Notes under the pieces: generated by a model
What the model was told of the DNA's origin: nothing
What the model saw: the letters and a program-made list of their open reading frames with translations, nothing else
Databases searched by the model: none
Source of the DNA: Turritopsis dohrnii
Taxonomy: Eukaryota; Cnidaria; Hydrozoa; Anthoathecata; Oceaniidae
NCBI GenBank assembly: GCA_027922465.2
Contig: BQMF02000177.1
Location: forward strand, 1 to 64,000
Length of the DNA stretch: 64,000 bases
Direction of reading: 5' to 3'
Shown: positions 44,691 through 57,168 of the stretch, in pieces
Position numbering within the stretch: the stretch's first letter is position 1
Layout of the letters: each line of letters begins with the position of its first letter
Made by a program: the position numbers and the translations under genes

Positions 44691-47479
44691 TCCCGTTTGC
44701 AAAAGTTTTGAAAGCTAACAGATTGATTTCAAAGGCCAAAAAGGATGATCTTGAGAGTATGCTTGCCTATATGCCTCCTATTAATGTTGCTTTTTGACTA
44801 CATTAAAGTGAAAAAAGATAAGTTTGGTACCAATCTATGCAATTTATATTTTAAAACTGCATATTTAAAGATTGCGTTAAATTTTCTAGGGCGAAGGTTG
44901 TCAAATGATTAATGTCCTTTGTATGTTCTCATGTGACTTTTTATATTTGCATGACATTAGTTTTTGTGGTTATATTCAAACTACAGAAAATGACTTCTTT
45001 TAAAGCTTTATCGGCATGTTATGATTGATAAATCGCTTCCACGTTCGCCATTTTGAAAATACAATAAAAACAAACAATCTCCACTATTTACAAGATTATC
45101 TAACAGCGGTTTCAGGGCAAATCAATAACCTCGTATCAACCTGTACATAGAATAAGCCGTATTTGCTTGGCTTTTGGAGATAGAACATAATAATTTTAAG
45201 GCGTTATAACGAATAAGGAGATAAAACAATGTCAGACTTTCGTTTGAAGGAGATTTTGCACTTGTTTATGGAAAAAGCTCACGGAGAAAGAATGAAATAT
45301 ACCTGAAAAGCTCCTTTTTTCCAAAAATGGAGATAGAACAAAATAATTCTCACCTAACGAAATGTCACATCACAGGATAAAGGATACGGCTGTTAACTTT
45401 AAGTTGGATATTTACTTTAAAAACTGCAATAATATTTTTTGTTGCCAATTTTTTGAAACACACTGTACATGAAAAACATTTATTGTACATCATGGAAATT
45501 AAAAATGTGGAAAACACATAAAGTATCAGCGCCGTAACCACGAGTTTCATGTCGAGGAGGCCTGGTATGATTTTTTCGATTTCATAGTTTTCGTGTAGAT
45601 AGAAATGTAAAAGCGCCTTAGCCACCCCCAGTAGTTACGGCATTCATATAAACTTGTATATAAACTATTTGCAAGGCAGAAACATTGTGGCCAAACAATT
45701 TGAATCCAGGTATAAACCAACAATGTAATTTTAATAAATGATATATTTCGAAACACTAGGTTTCATCGTCAGATTCTTTTTAAAATTAAAACAAGAACCA
45801 TATGGTGCAAAACGGTAGCAGCATGTACTGTTTGACCCATGATGATAGGGACTGAACATAAGATTTAGAATGGGACTCAAAATTTTTCATTTGAAAGCCT
45901 CTAATTTTAAAGTCGTGACATGATCAGTTTTTTGTCATTTCAGAAAGAAATTACAGAAATTTAATAATAGTTAGCTATAGGCATATCCACCAAATAATTT
46001 TAATAATAACTCACAAGACAAGCGAAATCGATACAAACTCAATAAGTAAAAAAGGAACAGCTTTTTCTACATTGTTTTTATTAATTGTGCGTTTATCATA
46101 CAAGTATAAAATTTTTACAGTCACAGAAAGACTGAATTAATACAAGTTTAGATTTTATGTTTAACATAAAACAATGAAAATACAATACAATGAAAAAAAA
46201 ATCATAATTATTTTTGTTGTTGTTTAAGTATTGTTCATAACTGCAACATATTACACCAATTGGTATCGACGTAATCTTTCGTAATGTTTCTTCTACACAA
46301 ACTGTGCTGTTATGCATTGCAAATTTTTTTCCATATTGCAACTATAAATTAATATATCTTAATATCTTAATATATCGTATATATCTCATAAGTAGCAAGA
46401 TCATATGCATGTGAATTCAATCACCACTTTCACATAAAACCAACATGCTACATCACTATTGTATCATAAGGTATTACCAGTAACTTCTAGTAACACATTG
46501 CATCGTGGAAGTTGCTTGTTTGTTTGAACCTGTCTATCCTAAAAAAAGATTCAAACCGTTATGTTGATAACAGTATTTTTACATTATCCAAGAACTAACT
46601 AAACAATAAGGACTTAGATAGTGTGGTTTCAGGTGTTTGATACTTTTTATAACTGGTATTCATTTTTCGTCAGCTCAGCAAAGTCACAGGTTATGATGAG
46701 AGTAAAGACAGCCTCAGAACAATGAAGATCATGTTTATAGCAGTGCAGCACAAAAGGTTTCTGTTGCTTTAGTTATTGATTCAAACTTCAAGAGTGAATA
46801 TCCAATTGGTGACCGAGTCTATGTAATCTCTTCTTTGATAGATTATTGACAATTAGTGGAACTTTTCATTTTTCAAATAAACACAATTCTAGTAATTTTT
46901 TGATACAAAATAAAATTTCATTAGTCACAAATATCGAACGGTACCTCAAAACTTTCAATAAGGAAAAGCCTGTTTTTCCGTTTGAACGAACATACATTTA
47001 TCTATTGTTTTTCAACAAATTGAATTACAAATCCATTGGATGAACTAAATTATTGTAATAAATACGTTAAAAACACACATAAATGTACAATATTTAAAAT
47101 AGAGGTTGTGCTATGATATGAACTTTGAAAAAGGAAAAATGATTAAGTCTTATAATTGTTGCTGCAGTTGTGTCGAAGATGAAGTCTGCGGATTTCAATT
47201 TGTAGAAAATATAGTATCTAAATCTTTCACTTCTTGAAACCGTACAACAATGAAAATTCTATTTGTTAATTTTATAGAGGAACATTCTAATTATAACACA
47301 TTCAATAAAAATGGGTTCTATAAATTGTAATACAGAAATTAATAAATATGTACAAATGATACTAATTATAATATATACTATTATAAACACTTACATTTAT
47401 GATATCAATAGTTCATATCATAGCATAACGCCTTACTTAAAATTCTCACCACTGTCCCCAAACCCCCAGATACCCTAGA
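44691..47479. other. AT-rich intergenic DNA
   Basis: No recognisable gene. A minus-strand ATG frame (45550 to 45365, 61 codons) begins MKLVVTALILYVFSTFLIS, which looks like a signal peptide followed by a few Cys. It could be a small secreted peptide, but there is no supporting context. AT-rich runs lie near 46340-46385. Confidence 0.35.
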
Positions 47480-47486
47480 TCACTTT

Positions 47487-47506
47487 ATCTAGATCCTTTT
47501 CTAGAT
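47487..47506. repeat. Perfect hairpin near the Helitron 3' side
   Basis: Stem ATCTAGA/TCTAGAT with a 6-base loop, about 40 bp downstream of the EEP frame stop. A candidate terminator hairpin for rolling-circle transposition; unproven. Confidence 0.4.
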
Positions 47507-47548
47507 CTAGATTGACCAGATGACTAACAACGAGTCATTGAACGAACA

Positions 47549-47988
47549 TTAGCTGAGTTTTTTCAGAGAAACTTTAATAGAAGCATGATCAGAAAAATAG
47601 ATGTGGTTAACAGAAACGACAATATCATAATGTTGGATGATAGATTTTTTGATATAAAAATGATCAAGCACAGATCCAGCTATATGTGTTGGCTGTAAGA
47701 CAAATTGCTCATATTCTCGTAAGATGGTATTTATATTTTCGTTTGGATTGACATTGAAATCTCCAGTTATAATGTCTATTTCATTAGTATTGATGAGATA
47801 TTCCAAAAGTTCATGAAAAGTCGACATTGCTTCATCATTTCTTCTGTATAAAAGCAATATTCTGATAGACCATTAGTTTGACTCTGGTTTAAGTTCAGTA
47901 TTCTGTCATAAATGTGGTTTGGAACACCCTTAGGTACTTGGTCTATAGCCTGGATAGTATAAAGATTATCATCAAGTTGTTCCAACAT
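47549..47988 (-). pseudogene. Helitron: helicase C-terminal piece fused to EEP endonuclease remnant
   Basis: One frame reads LYTIQAIDQVPKGVPNHIYD and LNLNQSQTNGL, the late part of a Helitron helicase. Within a few codons the sequence passes (frame change near 47850) into HELLEYLINTNEIDIITGDF (EEP GDFN core) and PTHIAGSVLDHFYIK, ending YFSDHASIKV (EEP SDH catalytic block). The rest of the helicase and the N-terminal half of the EEP domain are missing, so a deletion joined the two. Confidence 0.75.
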
Positions 47989-48031
47989 TAAGTTGTTATG
48001 TTGTCTTGCTGGTTCATTTTCAGCAAATATG

Positions 48032-50056
48032 AAGAGCCTCCTTAGGATAGTTTTTACTTTCCTTAGAAATAAATCTTGATTTTAACAGTTCTTCATCATC
48101 TACAGTAAGAATTCCAATCCGAACGTTGTTCAAAAGATCAATGAGAGTGTTGTCACCTCGTTGGCGCATTACTTCTGTAAGCTCACACATTTTAAATACA
48201 CGCTACTGATGATAAATATTGTACATTTCATTAGGATAGTCAGCAAATACAGGACGTTGCATCACGGGAGGTAGTTGATATAAATCTTCAACAACAATAA
48301 TTGTCAAGCCTGCAAAGGGTTTCATGCAATTTCCTGAATAGCCAAAAATATCAAGTAATCTTTGATGAATATGTAATAATAGTTTATTTTCTACCATTGA
48401 AATTTCATATATAATTATAACCTTTAGTTCCTCAAATTTTAGTCTCAGCGAACATCTCTTTTTATCTGAGAGCTTGGAAACTTGTAGGCCCCTACAGTCA
48501 ACTGGTATTCCAGAATGAATGGTATTGCCAGCTATATTCACTGCAGCAACTCCTGCTGGTGCTAACATCAAAACCTTAGGTTTTTCTAAATTTAAAGAAC
48601 GGTAGTTCAATGTTTTCACAAGTATTGCAGCCACAGTTTTAATTAAGCGTGATTTACCAGTCCCAGCTCCACCAGTTATAAACAACTGTAAAGGTTCTAT
48701 CTCATCATTATCTCTAGAGAAACTACTTGCTACTTTCCTTCTAGCCCATGAATTAATAAGATTAAATACTTCTCTCTACTTACTGTTGAGACTTGAAATC
48801 AAGTGATTGATTTCATCATCCGTTGCTGTTTCAACTCCAGTGCTTATTTGATTTGAATTGTAAGTAGTTCGAACCTGAAAATCTACAATTTCATCAGCAA
48901 TAATTTCATCTTCGTCTACCATGGATGGATATTCAGCTGAAAGATCGTCATTTTCTTGTTCTGCAAAGTCATCAGTTCTTGGTCTTAAAGTGTGATTCAT
49001 TAACACTGAATCAACTAAGTCACCCCATGGTTCATATCGAAGTTTATTTTCATTAACTATCTGCAAAACTTGTGGTTGATTTAACTTAGCTGGGTACGTC
49101 TTAGTTTCATCACATAACAACTCAGATTCATTTCGGAAAGGATAGAATAATAGCAGTAAGTGATGAGCATATGCCTCTGGCTGAGTTACACGGTTCGGTG
49201 TATGATACCTTATAACTTTATGAATATTGCGGCATTTCATTTTGTCTTTGGATGAAATCAAAAGTATTGATTTTGGGTAACCACATGGTGTTTTACTAGC
49301 ATCATCCAGCAGTATTTCTGGCTGGGAATCATTTTCGTCCAATTTGGATTTTGCGTCCAGTACGCAATAGGCCAAAAACTCTGCATAACAGAATGTGTCG
49401 AGAATACCATACTTGCCACCCTTAAAATCCTTATTGGGTCTTTCAACATAACGGTCTAAATTGTTACGCTTGAAAATATCTGTACTATCTGGTGGTAGTT
49501 CACTTAGTTCTTCTTCCGATTTACAAATTCTGAACCTTTTATCGGGCAAATTATAATTTGCAAGGGAAACCACAGGAAATGTTTTCCTCAAACACGATTC
49601 AGGCATGATCTGGTAAACCACCTCCTGTAAAAAACATTGCCTGTGGGATAGAAATGCAACGGCTAGTTTCTTCATCTTGTCTTTGAAACTTAAATTAGTT
49701 AAATTTTCGCTTTCTTCTGCAGCCTTTTTCATTGCAACGGACGAATCTGTTTCAGCTTTCGAAAAATAAGAGCACATGTAGGAAACAGCCTTGTAATAAT
49801 CAAAAACTGGTTGGATATCCAAATTAGCTTCCCAAGCTTCTAGTCCCATTGCAAAGTAATTATTGACAAAGCAAGAATTCGGAGGTCGCCGCAAGTGAAT
49901 TTCGAAGTCCTCTCCGGAAGCAATTGAAAGAGCATTATAATATTCCTCTACTGTTATGTCAAGGGAACTTAAAATTTCTAGAATAGTTACATCTTTTACA
50001 TACATAGGTTTGTGTGGGTCTAAGTATTCATCAATATAATATTTCACTTTTTTCAA
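48032..50056 (-). pseudogene. Helitron: Rep C-terminal part and PIF1-like helicase
   Basis: The 48776-50056 part has the Rep tyrosine region (DIQPVFDYYKAVSYMCSYFS) and the typical STDIFKRNNLDRYVERP. A TAG at 48776-48778 sits where related elements have a Gln codon (NSK-stop-REVFN). The same frame continues with the PIF1 Walker A GGAGTGKS, YEISMV (motif II with Asp replaced by Tyr) and VVEDLYQLPPV. Another TAG follows at about 48203. Beyond it MCELTEVMRQRGDNTLIDLL is still readable before a frameshift near 48032. Confidence 0.85.
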
Positions 50057-50850
50057 GATCTTTGACCGTTTTGTTAGAATTTTTGTTTTGCAGGCATCAG
50101 ATAATGACCCATCTATAGGTTTAGCACAAATCGTCCTGTCCGTGAAGAATCGACCATAATGAAATCTACAAGTGACAGTTTTATATTTTCGACAAGATTT
50201 CGAGTGTTTGTGTATTTGATAACAAGCTCGAACAACATAGGTTCATTTACTTCATCAGGTAAGTCAGCTCTAATAATAGAATCAATGAATTCTAAATACG
50301 CATCTTTTGTTTCAAGTGTAAGTACCGGCGGATCTTTAATCCAAACAAATGAATGAACATGTGGGGAGCCTCGAAATTGAAATTCTACTTTAATGATATA
50401 AAATTCTACTTTCCCTAATGGGCCATTTTTATGCAGAATAATTTCCTTGAAAAAAGTTTCAACCCTGAATTGGAAATGCCTGACAGTAAGAACAGGGTTA
50501 GCATTTAATCTTCTGCATTTTTCAAAGTAATTTAATTCCTCTCAAGTTTCAAAACAATTCAATTTATTAATAATTGATATCAGTTCAGTCCATTTCAAAT
50601 CAGCACAAGACAAAGTGACAAAAAAAGTAGATAGATCTAGCTGTTTAACCATTGCTAATACATCATACAAGAAGTTTTTCCAATAAGCGGGAGTGTCCTT
50701 TACAGATTTCATGAAAGTGAACCCTGTATCTTCTGAGTTGACTGAGCGAATAGTTTCTTTATAATTGTTTTGTAACTGACCGGCATTCAATGCTCCACTA
50801 ACTTTAAACGTAGCAATATTCATTTGGTTAAAAAGATTTAACTGCTGCAC
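50057..50850 (-). pseudogene. Helitron: HUH Rep nuclease region
   Basis: FRGSPHVHSFVWIKDPPV holds the HUH metal-binding pair (codons at 50353-50361). Upstream the frame 50542-50850 reads DTPAYWKNFLYDVLAMVKQ and FFVTLSCADLKW, classic Helitron Rep text. A TGA at about 50542 and frameshifts near 50225 and 50845 interrupt it. The nuclease would nick and join single strands in rolling-circle transposition. Confidence 0.85.
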
Positions 50851-52499
50851 ATCATAATGACCAAAAAAATGAAATCAGCATTTGAGGAAAATCTTTGTGT
50901 ATAGTTAAGTAGTCGCTGATTAAAATATTTAACAGGAGATAACTGAACAGATCTTAGGACATTATACCCAAACTTTCCCTTACAGAGAAGGTAAGGAGAT
51001 GCTTGCTCTTCGCAAAAGTCATCCTTAAAAAAGGATTCAGGTGTTTTGTTTTCCCCTGGTGCAATATTCAAGTGGGTTTCACTGTAAATATTTGGAATTA
51101 TTACCATTTCATCACTATTTAATCTATCATTATCAAGGGGATTTTCCTCCTCCAAATTTTCGATATCAAGAGGAAATTCATCTTGCTCTACAATTGCATC
51201 AACATCACTTAAAGAAAGTAACTCCCTGTTTATGTTATCAAGTTTTATCAGAATATCAGAGTAAAATGGATTGTTCATCCTTAAATACTGTAAAGCATTT
51301 TTTACACGCTCCGGGTCTACATCTTCAAAATTAACATGACCTTTGAATGCAAGTTTACTCTTCAATTTTACTGGCACTACTCCATTGATGTTTTCTGGGA
51401 GAGGAAGACAATCACTAACTGTATCTGCACGTATGGGTATATTACAAATAGCACCTTTGATCTTAGGTTGCTCGCCGTTACCATGTATTACTACAATTTT
51501 TTTAAACAACATGCGCTTTGCAATCAAGATTTTTTTAAGATGATTAAGACACATAATTTCTGCTGGTACTTCATCTAACTCTAACTTATTTTGCACAGCC
51601 TGGCATGGAACTTGTTTTGATTTTAAGTATTTTTCACATGTCAAACAAATATACTGGTTGCTGTCAAAACTATCAACATAAGTAAATAGATACTGTAACT
51701 CTATTGCATACAAGTTTTCATCAAAGCTTTTAACAGTTCTTTTATATAAACAACGATTGCAAATGACACAAATAAAATAAGGCCCTTCTGTTATTGCTGC
51801 TTTAAAAGAAGAAATACAATTATTTAGATCTGTGCGATTTGTTTTCATAGTTTTCCTTTCACGACTTTTGGCTTTTTGAGTTTCACTTGCATTGCGCCTA
51901 CGACACTTCGCTTTTTGAATTTCAGTAGCATTGCGTTTACGACATTTTTCTTTTTCAGCATCAGTTGCCTTTCGCTTACGACATTTTTCTTTTTCAATAC
52001 CGGTTGCTTTTCGCTTACGACATTTTTCTTTTTCAATATCAGTTGCCTTTCGCTTACGACATTTTTCTTTTTCAATACCGGTTGCTTTTCGCTTACGACA
52101 TTTTTCTTTTTCAATACCGGTTGCTTTTCGCCTACGACAATTTTCTTTTTCAAAATCAGTTGACTTTCTTATACGACAACTTTCTTTTTCAATTGTATTC
52201 TTCCTTAACTTACGATAATTCAAATAAGGGTCCACAGATGTATCACTTTTAGTGATAAGGTAATGAACTTCAAATTGAACATTTTCATCACTGCATAAGT
52301 AATTTTCAAAAATAAATGTTTCCGATAACATTATGGTTTTAAATTTCATTACAATTGAAAACCCATTTGAACACGACTTTCCTTGAGCATCCTTACTGTG
52401 AGAATCAAATAAGAAAAAGTATTTTTGATTCCATAACACGCTAAAGCAAATACCTTTCATAAGAATCAGTAAACCATTGTATTTTGAAGTAAAAAGCAT
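50838..52499 (-). pseudogene. Helitron N-terminal region with a 13-residue repeat tract
   Basis: A frame of 553 codons. The first part (NQKYFFLFDSHSKDAQGKS) resembles the N-terminal 'LFDSHS' module found ahead of animal Helitron Reps. A tract of about eight copies of KCRKRKATGIEKE-like units follows. Then come Cys pairs (FICVICNRCLYK, YICLTCEKYLKS), probably a zinc-binding module, and the Helitron-typical VPAEIMCLNHLKKILIAKR and YLRMNNPFYSDILIK. It ends in SNADFIFLVIM, where the frame is lost. Confidence 0.8.
51860..52195. repeat. 39-bp tandem repeat coding a basic 13-residue unit
   Basis: About eight tandem units, the most alike near 51975-52130. On the minus strand each codes for a Lys/Arg- and Glu-rich peptide with one Cys. 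The outer units are more diverged. All units stay in frame, so the array grew by whole codons. Confidence 0.85.
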
Positions 52500-52515
52500 G
52501 CCTATGTCACTGTAG

Positions 52516-52752
52516 TCATGTACAATTCCGACAAACGTTAATCGAGGCTTTAAGCACTGATAAAGTTTTCGGTAATTCAGAAATCATTAAATAAGTATTT
52601 TTATTCAGAGATTTGTATATTTTATCTCCATTTTCAATAATGTAATCTAAGTCATAGGATGTCCAATACCCTGGGCTTTTAACTTGAAAAGTACATACAA
52701 CTGACATAAGAGCACAACATGTACATTGTAGCTCAGCAGATTCACCGAACAT
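52516..52752 (-). pseudogene. Helitron-linked N-terminal fragment
   Basis: A 78-codon frame (MFGESAELQCTCCALMS..., then GYWTSYDLDYIIENGDKIY) immediately upstream of the main Helitron frame. It resembles the start of the same 'LFDSHS' module, separated by a stop and frame change near 52510. Confidence 0.55.
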
Positions 52753-52760
52753 TTCATGTC

Positions 52761-53416
52761 CCTGATGAAGAACCCTTGTATGGATTTTAAAAAAGACATA
52801 TTAGAATTAAAGCAGTGCTAATTTACACAGCATCCATAATAGATTAATATTATTGTAACCGATATTATTAATGGTTTTTTCAATGGTGTTTTATTGTGTT
52901 ACGTGGACCAAGCAGTACGACGACTGCCTTCCGCAGTCCCTATCAGTGACACAAGGGTTTGATAGAGAAGGGAACCTGAAAAGGAAACGGCAAAAAATAG
53001 AGTTAAAACAGCTTAAAAATACGAGGTACCTGAGGAATACAAAAAATCTTTGTTCGAAGCACGCCATAAACAGAAGTTCTGCGAAGGAACTGGCTACATA
53101 CGGGACTTTTGCAACATGAGGTATTTGTAACAAAGTACTAACCACTTTCTTTTTTCTTTTTCTGCAGTCACTTGACTTATAATATGCAGACAGGTCAAAA
53201 TGTTATATTATTATTAATTATTAATGAAAATTAAATTAAAAATTAGTAGTATTTTATTCAAAACTTTAATTGTTTAATGACTTTTATGATTGTCTTCTCA
53301 GTCTGCGAAATTAGACTATGAAAATTGCTAGGCTGGAATTGGAGAAAATTCATAAGCGCAGGCTATCTGCCATTTCGGCCGGAGGAGGAGGAGGAGGAGT
53401 AGTCCAAGGGTGTTTT
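52761..53416. other. Intergenic DNA
   Basis: Short frames at 52871-53145 on both strands have no recognisable domain. A (GGA)n run lies at 53381-53400, just before the hAT-like element. Confidence 0.4.
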
Positions 53417-54601
53417 CAGGGGCGGATCTAGGATTTTTTAAGGGTTAGGCAAATTTTTTTTTGCCAAACACACATAAGGGCGCAATCGATGAAATTTACG
53501 CCAGTTTACGCCCAATCTAATACATACTTTTCGAAATGTAAAAAATATTAACTCGAATTAATTCGTCCTGACGTAAGAAGTGTTATAATGCAAGCCTGTA
53601 TTGCTGAAATAATGGAATAAGGGAAATAAACAAAAGAAAACTAATTGAGTATGAATATAATGTATTGAACTACGTTATGTAGGCCAAAATAACATTTTCT
53701 GCCAGATTGGAGGTTAAGTAAATAACCAATAAATTGTATATTTCATCTGTTATCTTCTTCATTTTCTTGATTGCTTGTACATGAACAGGAAGAATCCACC
53801 AAATGAAAACATACTTGTAATGAATCAAATAAATAAATTTTCAATCAGCTATACCATGATAGATTGCAGCACTCAGATAAATACATGATATTTCATCTAT
53901 GTACTGGTCAAGATGGTCATATAGAAAGAAAAGAAAAGAAATTATGTTAAGAAATAGAGTAAAATGACCAAAATCAAAGTTAGAGACAAGCTCCTTGATC
54001 ATTATCCGGCAGCAAAATAAAAACAATAATTAATATCAACCACAATATAAAGATGGTGCTTCCAGAAATCCCTGAGACAAGTCCAAGAACCTATATATAT
54101 AAAACTACACAACAACAGATAAATTATGTACTGCTTCCTCTCTAATAAGAGCTACAACATTTTTTCCAGAATTTAATGTAGCATAGGAAACAAGAAGTCA
54201 AACTAAAACATTATGTAATTACCTTTTTCAAAAGAAGACATAACGTTGGTTTTTATAAAATGAAAGAATAACTCCAAAGATGTTAAAGTGTTTCTGCATC
54301 CAAAATGATATTTCGAGGGATGATAGAATGCACAAAGTTGTTTCAGAAGTCTTATAGTTTTTGGAATTTCTGTTTCCTTGGGCAGATATTTTGATTTAAA
54401 AATCATGAAATGATACAATAGATAATTTTGTAATAAGATTTTTATTCTTTGTTTTATGTGTATGAACTCTCAATATATTATAACTTCATTTTCTTATCAC
54501 TCACTCAGAGTGAAAGCCCTTTCTCTCTATAGTAAATTAGAAAGATATAGTATTAATGATAACTTGCGATGAGAAAGTTAACCTATATACTATCTTATTA
54601 T

Positions 54602-54768
54602 ACACTGGCGGATCTAGAGGTATGTCGAAATTTGTGTAGGAGAGTGTTAGCAATCTAACCATAAAGGAAAAGCGTCCAAATAATCCCATTGGAAATATAA
54701 ATTGAATTCACAAATTATGTTAATGCTCTCATACACAAATTTCGACATACCTCTAGATCCACCACTGT
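54602..54768. mobile_element. Short MITE nested in the hAT-like element
   Basis: 167 bp made of nearly perfect inverted arms of about 50 bp: the left arm carries GGATCTAGAGGTATGTCGAA and ATTTGTGTA, the right arm their reverse complement. It can fold into one long hairpin. Confidence 0.8.
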
Positions 54769-55562
54769 TACATATCATAAAATATATGCATTGCATAAAG
54801 TGAATGTAAGATTTTAAAAATTAAATACATATCTCAGAAACTGGGAGTAAGTAATACTAACAAGAGGCTTTTTGATCTCTATCATATTGGTTCATATCAT
54901 TTTGGACACAGGATCCTTTTAAAGTTCTTTAATTCAAAACCAGACAGTCATCTCGAACCAAGAAAAATTATATACTGAACTGTACAAATAAGTTACCAGG
55001 TTGAGATACTGGTGCTAAAAAAACCATGCAGCTGCCTTCGCAAAACAACTCAGAAAAATAACAATGACTTTGTGTATTATAAACTCAGTCATTCAAACAT
55101 AACTCCATAACATTTTTACAGATGTATTTTTGGTTAACAGAAACAGATACCAAAAATATTTATATACATCATTAATCAATAAAGAAAAGGCTTCGGTTCA
55201 GTTGACACAAACAAACTTATTATACATAGCTGAGCTAATAATTAACTGTCGTCATACTTATGGTCAACGATTTATGGTGCTAATGATCCATGCTAATCAT
55301 TTATATTACATAAAATAAAACACTTGCTTTAAAGCAGCCACAATCTTTTCATTTCGCATAAGCAAAAGAAGAGACATGACTCGAAAAAAATGCTTTTCCT
55401 AGATTTTGAAGTCTGTTTTCAACAGATGTATTAAGTGAATTCAAAATTTCCTAATACTTCATTATTGCTATCAAAAGCTGCAACGATGTTTTCTAGCGAA
55501 TCCATGTTGAACTGGGTCTAATACGAAGGTCTCCCACGTCGTTTTGTGCAGATTTGGTGACC

Positions 55563-55728
55563 ATTCATTCAATAAAGTGTGTAAACCCATGGTTGTACCT
55601 TAGGCAAATTTTCTTCTGGTTCATTCAATAAAGTGTTAACCCATGGTTGTACCTTAGGCAAATTTTCTTCCAGTTCATTCATTAAAGTGTGTAAACCCGG
55701 GGCTCCTTAGGCAAATTTTCTTCGCCTG
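55563..55728. repeat. Three-copy tandem repeat, about 57 bp
   Basis: Units run from GTTCATTCAATAAAGTGT through CCTTAGGCAAATTTTCTTC. The third has a 6-bp deletion. It lies inside the hAT-like element. Confidence 0.85.
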
Positions 55729-56050
55729 TAGGTGAGCGTTAGGCACTAGTCTTTGTTGTCAATGTAACTATGAGAAGTCGTTTTCGGGGCAGAATCAATA
55801 CCTATAAACTCAAGCTGTAAAAAACATTAATTTGTAACATCATGGCGCGCGCCGCGCCTCGCCGGAGAATAATCCTATTTGCGAAAAAGAAAGGATATCG
55901 GATTGATGCGGGAATATCTCTTGATATTTTCGATTATTTTCTGATTATTGTAATACAATACCTTTTTCAATTTGTGAAAAACATTATTTAACTGATTTTG
56001 GGTTAGGCATTTGCCTAAGTTGCCTAACCCTGGATCCGCCCCTGTGTTTT

Positions 56051-56956
56051 AATACGGTATTCGCTTTCGCTGCTACCGTAATAAAAACAGTTTAAAAACA
56101 GTATAAACATTTTGTACAAAGGTTAAAAAGCTAACTTCGCTAACTAAGCTATTTGCGTTTTGCTAATTTTTTATATGTAAATATTTATATATTTTGTATA
56201 TGTTTATATGATAAACTCTCTACATGATTTCAAGTAAATGGTTTTTTTCTTTCGTAATTATCTTGAGATATTCACCATGAAATCCAGGCGCAAGATTAGC
56301 AAGATGACCAAACGTTGAGAATCGCCTCAATATTATGACACTGAAATTAGGGTCATTTAAGATTAACACGTTATGGTAGGAAGGGCCACATTTGATATCA
56401 ACACATGATGCTCCGAAGAGAATCATAGCAGCTTGAAGCTCTAAAGGTTCTCAAAACTTGACTCTTATTTAAGCGTTAATTCGAAATGACTCGAAACGTA
56501 AAAAAGTCTTTTTCAAATGACTCCGTTTACAAATATCGCCATTTTTGAGAACTGAAAGAGAACTGAAAGAATCATTCATATCAATGAGAAGGTAGACAGA
56601 GTAAGAAAAAATACTTGTAAAGAAGTCAAAATGACTCGCAAAAGGAGTCGCCACAGGCGCTTTGAAATTACTCCTTTAGAGTTCTCGTATTGACTCTCCT
56701 AGAATTGTTATCATTGAAATTTCTGAAAAAGGAAGGATGATTAGAGATGATTTGGTTCATTGAGTTTTAAAGTTTTATTCATGAAAAATTGTTCAATCAA
56801 TCAAACATTAATACATAAGGCTCAGAAGTGGGGGAGTTATGAAGGCATCCAATTTGAAAAGCAAGGTATATATACCAATTTTGCTATTTCAATCTCTAGC
56901 ATATATATAAAAAAATAAACTTTATAGAGATTTTCCTGTTTAACCGTGATCCATCG
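56051..56956. other. Intergenic DNA
   Basis: Minus-strand frames at 56220-56426 (68 codons) and 56469-56654 (61 codons) have no domain I know. The first reads fairly protein-like (ILFGASCVDIKCGPSYHNVL), but without context I do not call it. Confidence 0.35.
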
Positions 56957-57168
56957 TCATATATTTTGGCAACATTAAAAAATGAAAGGCAACCTGGCAT
57001 GTTTGTTTTTGCCAATTTAGAAGGAAACAAATTGAAAAAATTTCGACCCCTTTAAAAAAGCTTCCGACGGCCCTCATACAAGTCAGTTTGTACAAAACAA
57101 AACTGATTTTGAAGTGCAGCTTTCTGAAATCTTAAAGTTTACAAATGATGCTTTTGACTTCCACTTTG
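56957..57168 (+). repeat. Dispersed direct repeat, copy 1
   Basis: It runs from GTCATATATTTTGGCAACAT to TTGACTTCCACTTT. It is nearly identical to 60443-60632 in the same orientation, apart from about 24 extra bases (around GCTTCCGACGGCCCTC). Confidence 0.85.

Larger units (their letters stand above)
47480..52760 (-). mobile_element. Degraded autonomous Helitron (endonuclease-bearing, Helentron-like)
   Basis: The minus strand carries, in order, a Helitron N-terminal region, HUH Rep, PIF1-like helicase and an endonuclease/exonuclease/phosphatase (EEP) domain. The EEP domain marks Helentron-type elements of animals. Ends are not proven. Near the 3' side a perfect 7-bp hairpin (ATCTAGA-tccttt-TCTAGAT, 47487-47506) may be a subterminal structure. 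The element holds several nonsense and frameshift breaks and a large internal deletion. Confidence 0.85.
53417..56044. mobile_element. hAT-like non-autonomous transposon with nested repeats
   Basis: The left end is CAGGGGCGGATCTAGGATTT; the right end is TGGATCCGCCCCTG. The inner block GGGTTAGGCAA near the left end is matched by TTGCCTAACCC near the right. TGTTTT directly flanks both ends (53411-53416 and 56045-56050), a 6-bp target duplication. hAT elements usually give 8 bp, so the superfamily is not certain. No transposase is seen. A MITE and a tandem repeat lie inside. Confidence 0.75.

Noticed and set aside
47480..47510. Exact 3' terminus of the large Helitron at the 47487 hairpin
   Set aside because: No CTRR end with the correct spacing and host T follows; Helentron ends differ and could not be fixed by eye.
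51876..52252. Plus-strand Phe-rich repeat frames of about 95 codons
   Set aside because: Mirror images of the coding 39-bp repeat on the minus strand.
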